A DNA stretch of 64,000 nucleotides from JAIUNP01 sp020161975 (GCA_036745275.1 DAIOGK010000017.1:1-64000); one strand, 5' to 3'; counted from the stretch's first letter, positions 34,982-44,910 are shown. Program-made: numbers and translations. Notes: a model not told the origin generated them from the letters alone.

Positions 34982-35087
34982 CCCCGGCAAGCTCCACAGC
35001 GGGCAGCGCCATTGACAGCGCAGCACCGCATCCGCATATCGAGCGCTGACCGTGAATGTCGTTTGGCCTTTAAATCGAGGACCGCCG

Positions 35088-36020
35088 ATGACCGCTAGGC
35101 ACACCGTTTTCATTGATGGCGAAGCTGGCACGACAGGGCTCGGCATCCGCGAGCGGCTGGCATCGGAACCGGCAATCAGGGTGCGTTCGATCGACCCCGA
35201 AAAGCGTAAGGATCCCGCCGCCAAGAAGGCGCTGATGAGCGAGGTCGAGGTTGTCATCCTCTGCCTGCCTGACGATGCGGCAAAGGAAACCGCAGCGATT
35301 GTTGCCGGCATGGGGGCAGGGGGACCGCGCCTGCTCGATGCCTCAACAGCCCATCGCGTCGCGGACGGCTGGGCCTATGGCTTTGCCGAACTCGCCCCCG
35401 ATCAGGCAGCGAAGATCGCGGCAGCAAAGAACGTCGCCAACCCCGGTTGCTACCCCACCGGCGGCATTGCCCTGCTGCGGCCGCTGGTTGATGCCGGATT
35501 GCTGCCGCCCGATTATCCGGTCACGGTCAATGCGGTTTCGGGCTATTCGGGTGGCGGCAAGTCGATGATCGAGGCCTATGACAGCGGCAAGGCGCCCGCA
35601 TTTGAGCTTTATGGCCTCGGCCTTGAGCACAAGCACCTTGCCGAACTGCAAACCTATTCGCGCCTTCAGCGGCGCCCGATTTTTGTGCCCTCAGTCGGCA
35701 ATTTCCGGCAGGGAATGCTCGTCTCCGTGCCGCTGCATCTCGATACACTGCCCGGCAAGCCGAGGGCTGCGGATCTCGAAGCGGCCTTGCTTGCCCGTTA
35801 TGCGGGCTGCGCGGATGTTCTCGTCCGCACGGGCGAGGACGTCAGCCTGAAATCCGGCAAGCTGGAAGCAGAAGCCCTCAACGATACGAACCGCATGGAA
35901 CTCCGCGTATTCGGCAATGAGGCGCGGCGGCAGGCGGTTCTCGTTGCGCGGCTGGACAACCTCGGCAAGGGCGCGTCCGGCGCAGCGGTTCAGAACCTCA
36001 AGCTGATGCTGGGGCTGTAG
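35088..36020 (+). CDS. argC: N-acetyl-gamma-glutamyl-phosphate reductase (short, type 2)
   Basis: The 310-aa enzyme reduces N-acetylglutamyl phosphate to the semialdehyde in arginine synthesis. Visible features are FIDGEAGTTGLGIRERL (NADP loop), the active-site Cys in NVANPGCYPTGGIALLRPL, VSGYSGGGKSMIE and GLEHKHLAELQ with the catalytic His. Its length of about 310 fits the short type common in Alphaproteobacteria rather than the 340-aa E. coli type. GAGG lies 7 bases before the ATG at 35088. It is preceded by the repeat array and has no arg partner beside it. Confidence 0.95.
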   Translation: MTARHTVFIDGEAGTTGLGIRERLASEPAIRVRSIDPEKRKDPAAKKALMSEVEVVILCLPDDAAKETAAIVAGMGAGGPRLLDASTAHRVADGWAYGFAELAPDQAAKIAAAKNVANPGCYPTGGIALLRPLVDAGLLPPDYPVTVNAVSGYSGGGKSMIEAYDSGKAPAFELYGLGLEHKHLAELQTYSRLQRRPIFVPSVGNFRQGMLVSVPLHLDTLPGKPRAADLEAALLARYAGCADVLVRTGEDVSLKSGKLEAEALNDTNRMELRVFGNEARRQAVLVARLDNLGKGASGAAVQNLKLMLGL

Positions 36021-36049
36021 TTGACGCAAACGACCGGCAATTGACGAGT

Positions 36050-36901
36050 CTAGATGACCCGGTGCGCGGAAACCACCTGCTTCTGCTCGCCCAGCCCCTC
36101 GATGCCGAGGCGCATGATGTCGCCGGCCTTGAGGAAGCAGGGGGGCTTCATGCCCATGCCCACGCCAGGCGGCGTGCCGGTGGTAATCACATCGCCGGGG
36201 TTCAGCGTCATGAATTGCGAGATATAGGAGACGATGGTCTTGATCGAAAAGATCATCGTGGACGTGTTGCCGGTCTGCATCCGCTTGCCGTTCACGTCGA
36301 GCCACATCGAGAGCTTCTGCACGTCCCGGATTTCGTCGCGCGTCACCAGCCATGGCCCGACAGGGCCGAAGGTGGGGCAGCCCTTGCCCTTCATCCACTG
36401 ACCGCCGCGCTCGATCTGAAAGGAACGTTCGGAAACATCGTTGCAGATGCAATAGCCCGCAACGTAGTCGAGAGCCTCACGCTCTGAGACGTAGCTCGCG
36501 CGCGTGCCGATCACCACGGCGATTTCCACTTCCCAGTCGGTCTTTTCAGACGTCTTTGGCAGGATCACCTCGTCATTCGGGCCAACGATGCAGGATACGG
36601 CCTTGTTGAATAGGATCGGCTCTTTCGGGATGGGCGAATTGGTCTCCGCCGCATGATCAGCATAATTCAGCCCGACAGCGATGAAATTGCCGACATTGCC
36701 GACGCAGGGCCCGAGGCGCGGGCGTCCGCGCACCAGCGGCAGCTTGTCCACCTTGATCCTGGCAAGCTTTGCCAGGGACTTCGGGCTGAGTGCGGCACCG
36801 TCGATATCGGAAACATGGCCGGAAAGGTCGCGGATCTTGCCATCCGAATCGACAATCCCTGGCTTTTCCCGCCCGGGCTTTCCGTATCGAACCAGTTTCA
36901 T
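36050..36901 (-). CDS. Fumarylacetoacetate hydrolase family protein
   Basis: The 283-aa protein has the FAH-fold metal site: DWEVEIAVVIG (two Glu ligands, about 121-131) and CNDVSER (Asp, about 152). It also has NFIAVGLNYADHAAE, a KGCPTFGPVGPWLVT loop and VITTGTPPGVGMGM. This family includes 2-hydroxyhepta-2,4-dienedioate isomerases, acylpyruvases and oxaloacetate decarboxylases; the exact activity cannot be read. It converges on argC. The start is the annotated ATG, directly giving MKLVRYG, the usual N-terminus. Confidence 0.9.
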   Translation of the reverse strand: MKLVRYGKPGREKPGIVDSDGKIRDLSGHVSDIDGAALSPKSLAKLARIKVDKLPLVRGRPRLGPCVGNVGNFIAVGLNYADHAAETNSPIPKEPILFNKAVSCIVGPNDEVILPKTSEKTDWEVEIAVVIGTRASYVSEREALDYVAGYCICNDVSERSFQIERGGQWMKGKGCPTFGPVGPWLVTRDEIRDVQKLSMWLDVNGKRMQTGNTSTMIFSIKTIVSYISQFMTLNPGDVITTGTPPGVGMGMKPPCFLKAGDIMRLGIEGLGEQKQVVSAHRVI

Positions 36902-37359
36902 TGATTCCTCCCCAGCGGGTCTTGAACGCTAAAAACGAGCGGAATTTTTCTACTAATTATGAGCAAAAGCCAATGCCTATTCACGCAAGTGAGGCGTTTC
37001 TGCCTTTGCGCTGCCATACAAACGTTGCACTTCGGCAACGGTTCCCCGGCAAAAGGGCCTTTTTGGGGCAGGGCTCCAAATTCGTCGGATTCTGAATTCG
37101 CCAAAAAACCTGCTTAGTTCGCATGTGAACGAAAGGGCGCAATCAAAAACTGTGCAAATTTGGGTCATTTTTTCAAAGTTTCGCAAATCCCCTTCATGTC
37201 AGGGGCCATTTCGGCCCCGAAATCTGGAAAATTCGGCAATTGCGCGGCGGCGGGGCCTCTGTAAAAAAGGACGGATCGGGATAATTCGCAGCCTGATCAA
37301 TCCGGTGACACAAGATCACAGACGGTCAGGCAACAGGACAGACGATCAAGGGGTGCCAG
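36902..37359. other. Gene-free upstream region of the fadL-like gene
   Basis: No supportable gene. It is relatively AT-rich, contains a hairpin GGGGCC-ATTTC-GGCCCC at 37202-37218 and presumably carries the divergent promoters of the FAH and FadL genes. GGGGTG lies just before the fadL-like ATG. Confidence 0.5.
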
Positions 37360-38670
37360 ATGAAGTCCTATATGAAGTTCGGCCTCGCGGCGGCGGTTTC
37401 GCTCATTGCGCTTGAGGCTTCTGCCGGCGGCTTTGGTGTGCGCGAGCAGTCTGCGATTTCGCAGGGCGCCTCCTTCGCCGGTGCGGCGACAAGCGCGGCC
37501 GGCCTGTCCGGCATGTATTGGAACCCGGCGATCGTCACGACCGTTCCGGGCATGAACGCTGAATCGCACGTCTCGGGCATCTTCGGCTTTGCCAAGCTCA
37601 CCCCGATCTCCGGCGTCAGCGCCCCGGCCGCCGTTGGTGGCACCGGCAACCTCGGAATTCCCGCCCTCGTCGGCACCAGCTACTATAACTATCAGGTCAA
37701 CGACCGGCTGTTCCTCGGCCTTTCAATCAATGCCCCGTATGGTCTGAAGACCCAGTCCAACTACAACTGGTCAGGCCAGCTGTACGGTCGTTCCTCCAAG
37801 GCGCTGAACATGCTGTTCACGCCGACCATCGGCTTCAAGGTCAACGACTGGCTCGCTGTGGGTGCCGGCCTTCAGATCGGCTATTTCGACGTGAACCTGA
37901 AGGGCGCGACGCCGTCCTCGCCGAACCCGCGTGCCGCCGCTACGGCCCTGCTGCCGAACTCGCCGAACAACATTCTTGATGGCGATGGCTGGAGCGCAGG
38001 TTACACCCTCGGCGCAACCATCACCCCGTTTGCCGGCACCGAGATCGGCATCGGCTTCCGTTCGATGGTCCACTATGACCTGAAGGGCACGGTGAAGCTG
38101 CCGTATGCCGTTCTGCCGATCAAGGCCAAGGTCAACCTGCCGGAGATGCTGACCATCGGCCTGCGTCAGCAGATCAACGACAAGGTCACGATGCTTGCCG
38201 GTTTCGAGTGGACCAACTGGAGCCGCGTCCATCGCGCCGCGATCCGTAACCGTGGCACCGGCGCTCCGATCAGCCAGCTCGCTTTCGACTATAAGGACGG
38301 TTACCTGGCCTCGCTCGGCGGCGAATACCGCTGGGATGACCGGTTGCTGCTCCGCGCGGGTCTCGCCTACGAGTGGTCGCCGATCGAGGATGCTACCCGC
38401 AGCGTCCGCATTCCGGACAACGACCGCATCTGGGCGTCGCTCGGTGCCACCTACAAGTGGAACGACCGCTTGACCTTCGACGGCTCCTACACCCACATCT
38501 TCGTGAAGGATCCGGATGTGGCGATCCTGCCGGGCCACCACGACTACCGTGCCGGTGTGCCGTTGGTTGCCAAGGGCAAGGCGCATGTGGACATCATCTC
38601 CTTCTCGATGCGCTACAGCTTCAACCCGCCGCCGCCGCCGGTGTCGAAGTCGGTGGCCACGAAGGGCTGA
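37360..38670 (+). CDS. FadL/TodX-type outer-membrane hydrophobic-compound transporter
   Basis: The 436-aa protein has a signal peptide cut after ALEASA and the FadL hatch sequence GGFGVREQSAISQGASFAGAA at the mature N-terminus (described here in part). GLSGMYWNPA is the conserved NPA motif region. A 14-strand barrel pattern of alternating aromatic strands follows. It should import long-chain fatty acids or aromatic hydrocarbons across the outer membrane. An unusual Pro-rich tail (NPPPPPVSKS) replaces the normal C-terminal aromatic residue. A strong terminator follows. Confidence 0.92.
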   Translation: MKSYMKFGLAAAVSLIALEASAGGFGVREQSAISQGASFAGAATSAAGLSGMYWNPAIVTTVPGMNAESHVSGIFGFAKLTPISGVSAPAAVGGTGNLGIPALVGTSYYNYQVNDRLFLGLSINAPYGLKTQSNYNWSGQLYGRSSKALNMLFTPTIGFKVNDWLAVGAGLQIGYFDVNLKGATPSSPNPRAAATALLPNSPNNILDGDGWSAGYTLGATITPFAGTEIGIGFRSMVHYDLKGTVKLPYAVLPIKAKVNLPEMLTIGLRQQINDKVTMLAGFEWTNWSRVHRAAIRNRGTGAPISQLAFDYKDGYLASLGGEYRWDDRLLLRAGLAYEWSPIEDATRSVRIPDNDRIWASLGATYKWNDRLTFDGSYTHIFVKDPDVAILPGHHDYRAGVPLVAKGKAHVDIISFSMRYSFNPPPPPVSKSVATKG

Positions 38671-38694
38671 TCGTAACATTCAGACGTAGGGACA

Positions 38695-38717
38695 GGGGCC
38701 GGTTTCCGGCCCCTTTT
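38695..38717 (+). terminator. Rho-independent terminator of the fadL-like gene
   Basis: GGGGCCGG and CCGGCCCC arms with loop TTT are followed by TTTT, 25 bp after the stop codon. Confidence 0.92.
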
Positions 38718-38899
38718 CCTTTGGTGCCGCGGTGGATTCACCATGCTCGGCGGAACCTGGATCGTGAGGCCGACAAATCGGTTGACGACGGACATACAGC
38801 CGCTGTTCACATTTCCGCGATTAGAGTGTCTGGAATGAAAGCTGCGCGCTCTTAGGGGGAAGGCGCCGGCAAACAAGGCAATCCTCCCGAGTAGTGAAC

Positions 38900-41275
38900 A
38901 TGTCGCATCGTCCGAGTTTATTCGATGCAGAGGCCACGCCTGATCTCTGGTCGCGGCGCCGGCTCGTTCTGATAGCACTGGTGTTTGCCGCAGCCTGGGC
39001 CTCGTTCGGCCTTCCCTGGCTGTCCGGTCGCGTGACCATTCCCTATGATGCCAAGGCGCATTTTCAGGCCCAGATCCAGTTTCTTGCAAACGCGCTGCAT
39101 ACGGGCCAGTCACCATTCTGGACGCCGAATGTTTTCGGCGGCTCGCCGCAAATTGCCGATCCGCAGTCGCTGATCTTTTCCCCGGCCTTCCTGCTCGCCT
39201 GGTTCGATGCGGTGCCGAGCTTCCAGCGGGTGGATGCGTTTGTTCTGACGCTGCTCGGGCTCGGCGGCTTCGCCATTCTGATGTTCTTCAAGGATCGGAA
39301 CTGGCACCCGGCCGGCGCGATGGTGGCGGGGCTTGCCTTTGCGTTTGGCGGGGCGGCGGCCTGGCGCATCCAGCATGTCGGGCAGGTGATGAGCTTTGCG
39401 CAGTTCGGCATCACGCTCTGGCTACTGGCGCGGGCACTGGACCGGTCCTCGATCCGCTATGGTTTGCTCTCGGGGCTGTCGGCAGCACTGATGGTGGTCA
39501 AGCCCGATCAGGTGGGCCTGCTCGGCGTTTACGTGCTGGCCGCTTACGTGCTGAACCACTGGCTGACAGCGGAGCATCGCAAGGCGGCGCTGGTGGCGAG
39601 CCTGCGGCCGCTGACCGCCGGCGCGGTGGCGGCGGCCGTGCTCGCGGCGGGCCCGCTGCTTCTGACGCTTCTGTTCGCTGAAGCCTCCCAGCGTGCGGAA
39701 ATCAGCTACACCGAAGCCATTCGTGGCTCGCTGCATCCGGCTTCGATGCTGACGGCGATGATTGCCGACCTTTTCGGCGCGGGCGATCTGAAGGTGGACT
39801 ACTGGGGCCCGTCGAGCGCGGCGTGGGACCCGGGTGAACTGTCCCTGTCCCAGAACATGGGCGAGATCTATTTCGGCGCCATTCCGGTTCTGGCAATCCT
39901 GACCGTCGGCGCGACGCGCGGCCTGCTCTGGAACAAGGATGTCCGGTTCTTTACTCTCGCGGCTTTGGCCTGCATTTTCTACGCCCTTGGCAAATACACG
40001 CCTGTTTTTCACCTGCTGTACGAATATATGCCGGGTGTGAAGGGCTTCCGCCGACCCGCCGACGCCACCTTCATGATTGGCGGGCTGGGCGCCATCATTG
40101 GCGGCTATGTCATCCACCGCTGGCTGACGGAGGACTTCCGGCGTCCGGGCCTTGCGCGCACGGCGTTCAAGGGACTGGTGCTGATTGGCCTGTTTGCGCT
40201 CGCTGCATTTCTGGCCTACCGGCACGGCCACCTTGCCGATGCGGTTAAGCCGATCATGGTTTCGGCGGCGATCCTTTGCGCCGGGCTACTGCTGGTGAAA
40301 TCGTCGCAAGTCTATTTGCGGCAGGCGCCTGTTTTGTCTGCGGCGGCCCTTGCGGCCTTCATGGTCTATGATCTTGGCGTCAACAACGGCCCCAATGAAT
40401 CCACTGGCCTGCCGCCAGCCTCTTACGACGTGCTTGATCCGGCCACGCGAAACCCGACAATTGCCATTCTCAAGCAGAAGCTGCGGCAGGCGAACAATGC
40501 CGGCCAGCGGGATCGGGTGGAACTGCTCGGCGTCGGCTTTGCTTGGCCTAACCTTGGCATGGTCCACAGCTTCGATCATGTGCTCGGCTATAACCCGCTG
40601 CGCTTGAGGGAGTTTGTGGAGGTTGCGGGCGCGGGCGATACCATCGCCGGTCCGGACCAGCGCGTATTCACGCCGCTGATGACCTCCTATGGCTCACTGT
40701 TTGCCGATCTGATCGGCCTGCGCTGGATTGCGTCCTCCGTGCCGATTGAGACAGTGGACAAGAATTTGCGCCCCGGTGACCTGCGGCTGATCGCCCGCAC
40801 GCAGGACGCCTTCATCTATGAAAATCCAAATGCCCTGCCACGCGCGATGTTCGTGCGGGGCTGGAAGCTGGCAGACTTTGAGCGGCTGACCGAAACCGGT
40901 CGCTGGCCGGATTTCAATCCGCAGCGCGAGGTTCTGCTGGAGTCGTTGCCGGAGGAAGCTGCGCCGGTCCAGGTGACCGGCCTTGCTGAGGTACGGATCC
41001 GATCCTACGAAAATACGCGCGTCGAAATCGAGGTGGAGACGCCGGACCCCGGCTTCGTGCTGCTAAACGATGTCTGGCACCGTTGGTGGACCGCAAACAT
41101 TGACGGCGAGGAGGCGGATATTCTCAAGGCCAATGTGCTGTTCCGCGCTGTTCAGGTGCCGGCCGGCAAGCACAAGATCGTCTTTGAGTTCAAGCCGATC
41201 GAGGGCGCATTTGCCGAACTGCGCGAACGGTTGACCGGCGAGGCGACGGGCGAGGGCGAATTCGATACGCCCTGA
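38900..41275 (+). CDS. YfhO-like large membrane protein
   Basis: The 791-aa protein has about 12-13 membrane helices. The first follows a short basic N-terminus, and an early periplasmic loop (about 45-85) contains PYDAKAHFQAQIQFLANAL and SPFWTPNVFGGSPQIADPQS. A soluble C-terminal domain of about 250 residues ends the protein. This is the layout of the YfhO/GT-C-like family, linked in Firmicutes to glycosylation of lipoteichoic acid. With the Wzm/Wzt-type exporter genes right after it, a role in surface-glycan modification is likely but inferred. ATG at 38900 is preferred to the GTG at 38894. Confidence 0.78.
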   Translation: MSHRPSLFDAEATPDLWSRRRLVLIALVFAAAWASFGLPWLSGRVTIPYDAKAHFQAQIQFLANALHTGQSPFWTPNVFGGSPQIADPQSLIFSPAFLLAWFDAVPSFQRVDAFVLTLLGLGGFAILMFFKDRNWHPAGAMVAGLAFAFGGAAAWRIQHVGQVMSFAQFGITLWLLARALDRSSIRYGLLSGLSAALMVVKPDQVGLLGVYVLAAYVLNHWLTAEHRKAALVASLRPLTAGAVAAAVLAAGPLLLTLLFAEASQRAEISYTEAIRGSLHPASMLTAMIADLFGAGDLKVDYWGPSSAAWDPGELSLSQNMGEIYFGAIPVLAILTVGATRGLLWNKDVRFFTLAALACIFYALGKYTPVFHLLYEYMPGVKGFRRPADATFMIGGLGAIIGGYVIHRWLTEDFRRPGLARTAFKGLVLIGLFALAAFLAYRHGHLADAVKPIMVSAAILCAGLLLVKSSQVYLRQAPVLSAAALAAFMVYDLGVNNGPNESTGLPPASYDVLDPATRNPTIAILKQKLRQANNAGQRDRVELLGVGFAWPNLGMVHSFDHVLGYNPLRLREFVEVAGAGDTIAGPDQRVFTPLMTSYGSLFADLIGLRWIASSVPIETVDKNLRPGDLRLIARTQDAFIYENPNALPRAMFVRGWKLADFERLTETGRWPDFNPQREVLLESLPEEAAPVQVTGLAEVRIRSYENTRVEIEVETPDPGFVLLNDVWHRWWTANIDGEEADILKANVLFRAVQVPAGKHKIVFEFKPIEGAFAELRERLTGEATGEGEFDTP

Positions 41276-41396
41276 CAGCCTCCCGAATGCCCTGATCCGC
41301 AGCGAGACAGCGGCCCCTGACGGCGCATAATCGTTTGACATTGGCGCCGGGGGAGGGGAAACACCAGCCACTTGTCCCGAAGCTGAGGTCTGCGAT

Positions 41397-42185
41397 TTGA
41401 ATTTCCGGAATGCGATGAACGATGTGGTGAGAGGCATCGTCGGCTGGCGCGTCTGGTACATGCTGACCGCGGCCGAAATCAACAAGCGCTATCGCCGCTC
41501 GGTGTTCGGCCAGTTCTGGTACACCTTGTCGATGGCGCTGACAGTGCTGGGCATCGGCTTTGTGTATGGTGGACTGTTCAACCAGCCGTATTTGGATTTT
41601 GTCGCCTACCTCACGGTGACATTCCCGCTGTGGTATCTCATCTCGAACATGATGAATGACAGCGCGCAGTCGTTCATCAACTCCGAAGCGCAGTTGAAGC
41701 ACTATGCTTTTCCGTGCTCGACCTTCGTGTTCCAGATGATTCTGCGGAATCTCTTCATTTTTGCGCATAACATTGTGCTGATCGTGCCCGTTTTCCTCAT
41801 CGCCCGTAAATGGCCGGGCCTGCCGGTCCTCGCCTTCGTGCCCGCGCTCGTCGCCTATGTGCTGACGGGGGTGTGGCTGGGGCTACTCTTCGGCACCATC
41901 GGGACGCGTTTCCGCGATGTGCCGCAGATCATTTCCAGCGTGACCAGCCTTGCCTTTTTCGTCACGCCCGTGATGTTCCGCCCGATTTCAATGCCCGAGC
42001 GTCTGCAATTCGTGATCGACCACAACCCCTTTGCTGCGCTTCTGGCAATTGGCCGCGATCCGTTGCTGGGGCATTGGCCGCGCGCATCGGACTGGTTCGT
42101 CGTCGGCCTGATCACGGTCCTCGGCTTTGCTGTCGCACTGCCGGTGTTCGGGCGCTACCGGCGCTTCATCCGCTATTGGCTGTGA
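41397..42185 (+). CDS. Polysaccharide ABC-transporter permease (Wzm/TagG type)
   Basis: The 262-aa protein has six helices and the ABC-2 pattern: an amphipathic N-terminus, RRSVFGQFWYTLSMALTVLG and FTFVTPVMF-like FVTPVMFRPISMPERLQ near the fourth loop. It should flip a lipid-linked glycan with the ATPase gene 7 bp downstream. The TTG start has GAGG 8 bases upstream; an ATG at 41415 is the alternative. Confidence 0.88.
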   Translation: MNFRNAMNDVVRGIVGWRVWYMLTAAEINKRYRRSVFGQFWYTLSMALTVLGIGFVYGGLFNQPYLDFVAYLTVTFPLWYLISNMMNDSAQSFINSEAQLKHYAFPCSTFVFQMILRNLFIFAHNIVLIVPVFLIARKWPGLPVLAFVPALVAYVLTGVWLGLLFGTIGTRFRDVPQIISSVTSLAFFVTPVMFRPISMPERLQFVIDHNPFAALLAIGRDPLLGHWPRASDWFVVGLITVLGFAVALPVFGRYRRFIRYWL

Positions 42186-42192
42186 GGCTGTG

Positions 42193-42972
42193 ATGTCCGA
42201 CCGCACCCGCGACGTTTCCATCACGCTCGACCGTGCCACCATCGACTTCCAGCTTTTTTCCGATGGCGGTCGTTCGCTGAAGTCGCATGTCATGCGCCGC
42301 ACGGTTGGCGGACGCATCAATGCCGACAAGACCGGCCATGCCGTCTCGGTAAAAGCGCTGAACGCCGTGACGCTGACGTTGACACCCGGCGCCAAGATCG
42401 GCCTCGTCGGACGCAACGGCGCGGGCAAGACGACGCTTTTGCGGGCACTTTCGGGCATTTACGAGCCGACCGATGGCAAAATCACCATCAACGGCAGCTG
42501 CGCGTCCATGACCGACATGATGATGGGCATGGATGCCGATGCCTCGGGCCGCGAGAACATCCGCCTGCGCGGCGTTTTTCTCGGCCTCACCTTTGCGGAG
42601 ACGCGCGCCATCGAGCCGGACATTGAGGAGTTCACCGAACTCGGCGAGTTTCTCGATCTGCCGCTGCGCACCTATTCCTCGGGCATGATGCTGCGTCTGG
42701 CCTTCGCCATTTCCACCTGCATCCGGCCCGACATTCTGATCATGGACGAGGTGATCGGCGTGGGCGATCAGGCGTTCTTTGCCAAGGCGCAAAAGCGCTT
42801 GCAGGAGATGATCCACGAGACCAAAATCTTCGTTGTCGCCTCGCACGATAACGAGATTATCCGCCGTTTCTGCAACCGCGTGCTCGTGCTTGACGCGGGC
42901 AACATCGCTTTCGACGGCGATGTCGAAGACGGGCTGGCCTTCTTCGACACCCGCATCCGCAACGCGAGCTGA
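42193..42972 (+). CDS. Polysaccharide ABC-transporter ATPase (Wzt/TagH type), short form
   Basis: The 259-aa ATPase has GRNGAGKTT (Walker A, about 79-87), YSSGMMLRLAF (signature), ILIMDE (Walker B) and ASHD (switch His). About 50 residues precede the usual domain start, as in Wzt/TagH proteins. It lacks the C-terminal glycan-cap-binding domain of E. coli O8/O9 Wzt, so chain-end recognition must differ. GAGG lies 5 bases before the start. It pairs with the permease upstream. Confidence 0.92.
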   Translation: MSDRTRDVSITLDRATIDFQLFSDGGRSLKSHVMRRTVGGRINADKTGHAVSVKALNAVTLTLTPGAKIGLVGRNGAGKTTLLRALSGIYEPTDGKITINGSCASMTDMMMGMDADASGRENIRLRGVFLGLTFAETRAIEPDIEEFTELGEFLDLPLRTYSSGMMLRLAFAISTCIRPDILIMDEVIGVGDQAFFAKAQKRLQEMIHETKIFVVASHDNEIIRRFCNRVLVLDAGNIAFDGDVEDGLAFFDTRIRNAS

Positions 42973-43056
42973 AAAAGCCGGAGCCGCTTTCAGGCACTCG
43001 CTGGTCGTGGCTGGCCGCCCCGCTCTCCGCATCAATCGAAGAACGGGGCAGGGGGC

Positions 43057-44910
43057 TCATGCCTGCATCTTGACATAGGTGCCCGGCGCATCGCCGAGCG
43101 TCGCGCGCCCGCCGCCGGGCGCACGCGCGGGCACCTTCTTGTCGCCCTTGGTGATCCAGGCGATCCAGTCAGTCCACCACGTACCGGGATGTTCTTCGGC
43201 CTTGGCAACCCAGGCGTCGAAGTCGCCCACGGCATCCCCGCCAACCCAGTACTGGTACTTCGGCTTGGTGGCCGGATTGACGACGCCAGCGATGTGGCCT
43301 GAACCCGCCAGCACATAGCGGACAGGGCCGCCGAAAAACTGCGAGCCGTGGAATACAGACTTTGCCGGTGCGATATGATCCTCGCGCGCGGCGAGATTAT
43401 AGATCGGCGTCTTGACCTTCTTGAGGTTGAGCGTCACGCCATCGACGACCATCTTGCCCTTGGCGAGATTGTTTTCGAGGTAGCAGTTGCGCAGATAGAA
43501 GCTGTGGTTCGCTTCGGGCATCCGGGTGGAATCGGAGTTCCAGTAGAGAAGATCGAACGGCGTCGGGGCTTTGCCCTTCAGGTAGTTGTTGACGTAATAG
43601 CCCCAGATGAGGTCGTTCGGCCGCAACATGTTGAAGGCATTCGCCATGCGCGAGCCGGCGAGATATCCCTTCTCCTTCATCTGCTCTTCCACATCGGCAA
43701 TCTGCTCTTCATCGACGAAGGCGAGTAGGTCGCCCGCGTAGGTGAAGTCGACCTGTGTCGTGAACAGCGTTGCGGATTTCACGCGCTTGCCCTGGCCGAG
43801 GGCCCAGAGATAGGCGAGTGTGACCGAAACCATGGTGCCGCCAACGCAATAGCCCACGGTGTGCGCGCTTTTTTCGCCGGTGATCTTCTCGATCTCCTCA
43901 AGCGCAGCAATCGGTCCCTGCTTCATGTATTCGGCAAAGCCACAGGCCTTGTGGCGCTCGTCCGGGTTCACCCAGGAGATGGTGAAAACGGTCAGCCCCT
44001 GTTCCACGCACCAGCGAATGAAAGACTTCTCGGGGTTGAGATCGAGCACGTAGAACTTGTTGATCCACGGCGGCACGATGAGCAGCGGCACCTTGTACAC
44101 GCTCTCTGTGGTGGGCGTGTACTGGATCAGTTCCATCAGGTCGTTGCGATACACCACCTTGCCGGGGGTGTTGGCGATGTTCCTGCCTACCTCGAAGGGC
44201 GAATCGTCCGTCTGCCGGATGCGCAGGTTGCCACGTCCCCGCTCGATATCCTCGGCCATCATCTTCATGCCGCGCACGAGGTTGGCACCCTTTTCCTCAA
44301 TCGTCGTGCGGAGGAGTTCGGGGTTGGTGAGGATGTAGTTCGAGGGCGAGAACAGGCCCTGAAGCTGCCGGGTATAGAAGGCGGCCTTGCGCTTGGTCTG
44401 CTCGTCGAGCCCCTCTGCGTTCTCAACGAGCTTGTTCAGCCAGTTGGTGCCAACAAAATAGGCCTGCTTCAGCGTGTTGAAATAGGGGTTGTTCTCCCAG
44501 TCCGCATCAGCAAAACGGGAATCGCGCGCGGGCATGGCCGTGACCGGGCGCGGCTTCTCTCCCTGCATCATCCGGAGTGTCTCGCCCCAGAGCGCCATCA
44601 CATCGTCGGAGATGTTCTTCTGCACCTCGACCGCCTTCTGCGGGTCGGCGAGCCAGCGTTCAGCCACGGCGGAGAAGGTCTTGATCAGGTCGGCGACCTC
44701 GTTGGAGCTTTTGGCCGGCTTGGTCTCGCCGTCCTCGATGCCCTTGATGACGTTGGCGGTGGCGCGCGTCATTTCCGCCATGATCTGGGCGGAATTTTCA
44801 GCAAACTCCTGCACCTGGGCCTGGGCGGCGGCAAACGCCTCTGTCTCCGGCGGAGAGCCGGAAGCGCCGGTCGGCCCGGTGCCTGTCTTGCCTGGTTCGG
44901 ATTTACCCAT
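43057..44910 (-). CDS. phaC: Class I poly(3-hydroxyalkanoate) synthase
   Basis: The 617-aa enzyme polymerises hydroxyacyl-CoA into storage PHA. Visible are the PhaC N-terminal domain (DWENNPYFNTLKQAYF), the lipase-like box GYCVGG with the catalytic Cys, the catalytic Asp in LAAREDHIAP and the His in LAGSGHIAGVVNP. Class I length is about 590-620. An acidic, Pro/Gly-rich N-terminus is added. The start at 44910 has GGGAGG 5 bases upstream; the frame to 45168 overlaps the divergent lipoprotein gene. No phaA, phaB or phaR gene lies beside it. Confidence 0.95.
   Translation of the reverse strand: MGKSEPGKTGTGPTGASGSPPETEAFAAAQAQVQEFAENSAQIMAEMTRATANVIKGIEDGETKPAKSSNEVADLIKTFSAVAERWLADPQKAVEVQKNISDDVMALWGETLRMMQGEKPRPVTAMPARDSRFADADWENNPYFNTLKQAYFVGTNWLNKLVENAEGLDEQTKRKAAFYTRQLQGLFSPSNYILTNPELLRTTIEEKGANLVRGMKMMAEDIERGRGNLRIRQTDDSPFEVGRNIANTPGKVVYRNDLMELIQYTPTTESVYKVPLLIVPPWINKFYVLDLNPEKSFIRWCVEQGLTVFTISWVNPDERHKACGFAEYMKQGPIAALEEIEKITGEKSAHTVGYCVGGTMVSVTLAYLWALGQGKRVKSATLFTTQVDFTYAGDLLAFVDEEQIADVEEQMKEKGYLAGSRMANAFNMLRPNDLIWGYYVNNYLKGKAPTPFDLLYWNSDSTRMPEANHSFYLRNCYLENNLAKGKMVVDGVTLNLKKVKTPIYNLAAREDHIAPAKSVFHGSQFFGGPVRYVLAGSGHIAGVVNPATKPKYQYWVGGDAVGDFDAWVAKAEEHPGTWWTDWIAWITKGDKKVPARAPGGGRATLGDAPGTYVKMQA

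Noticed and set aside
36977..37186. Small minus-strand ORF in the FAH-fadL gap
   Set aside because: No ribosome site, odd composition and no family pattern; likely spurious.
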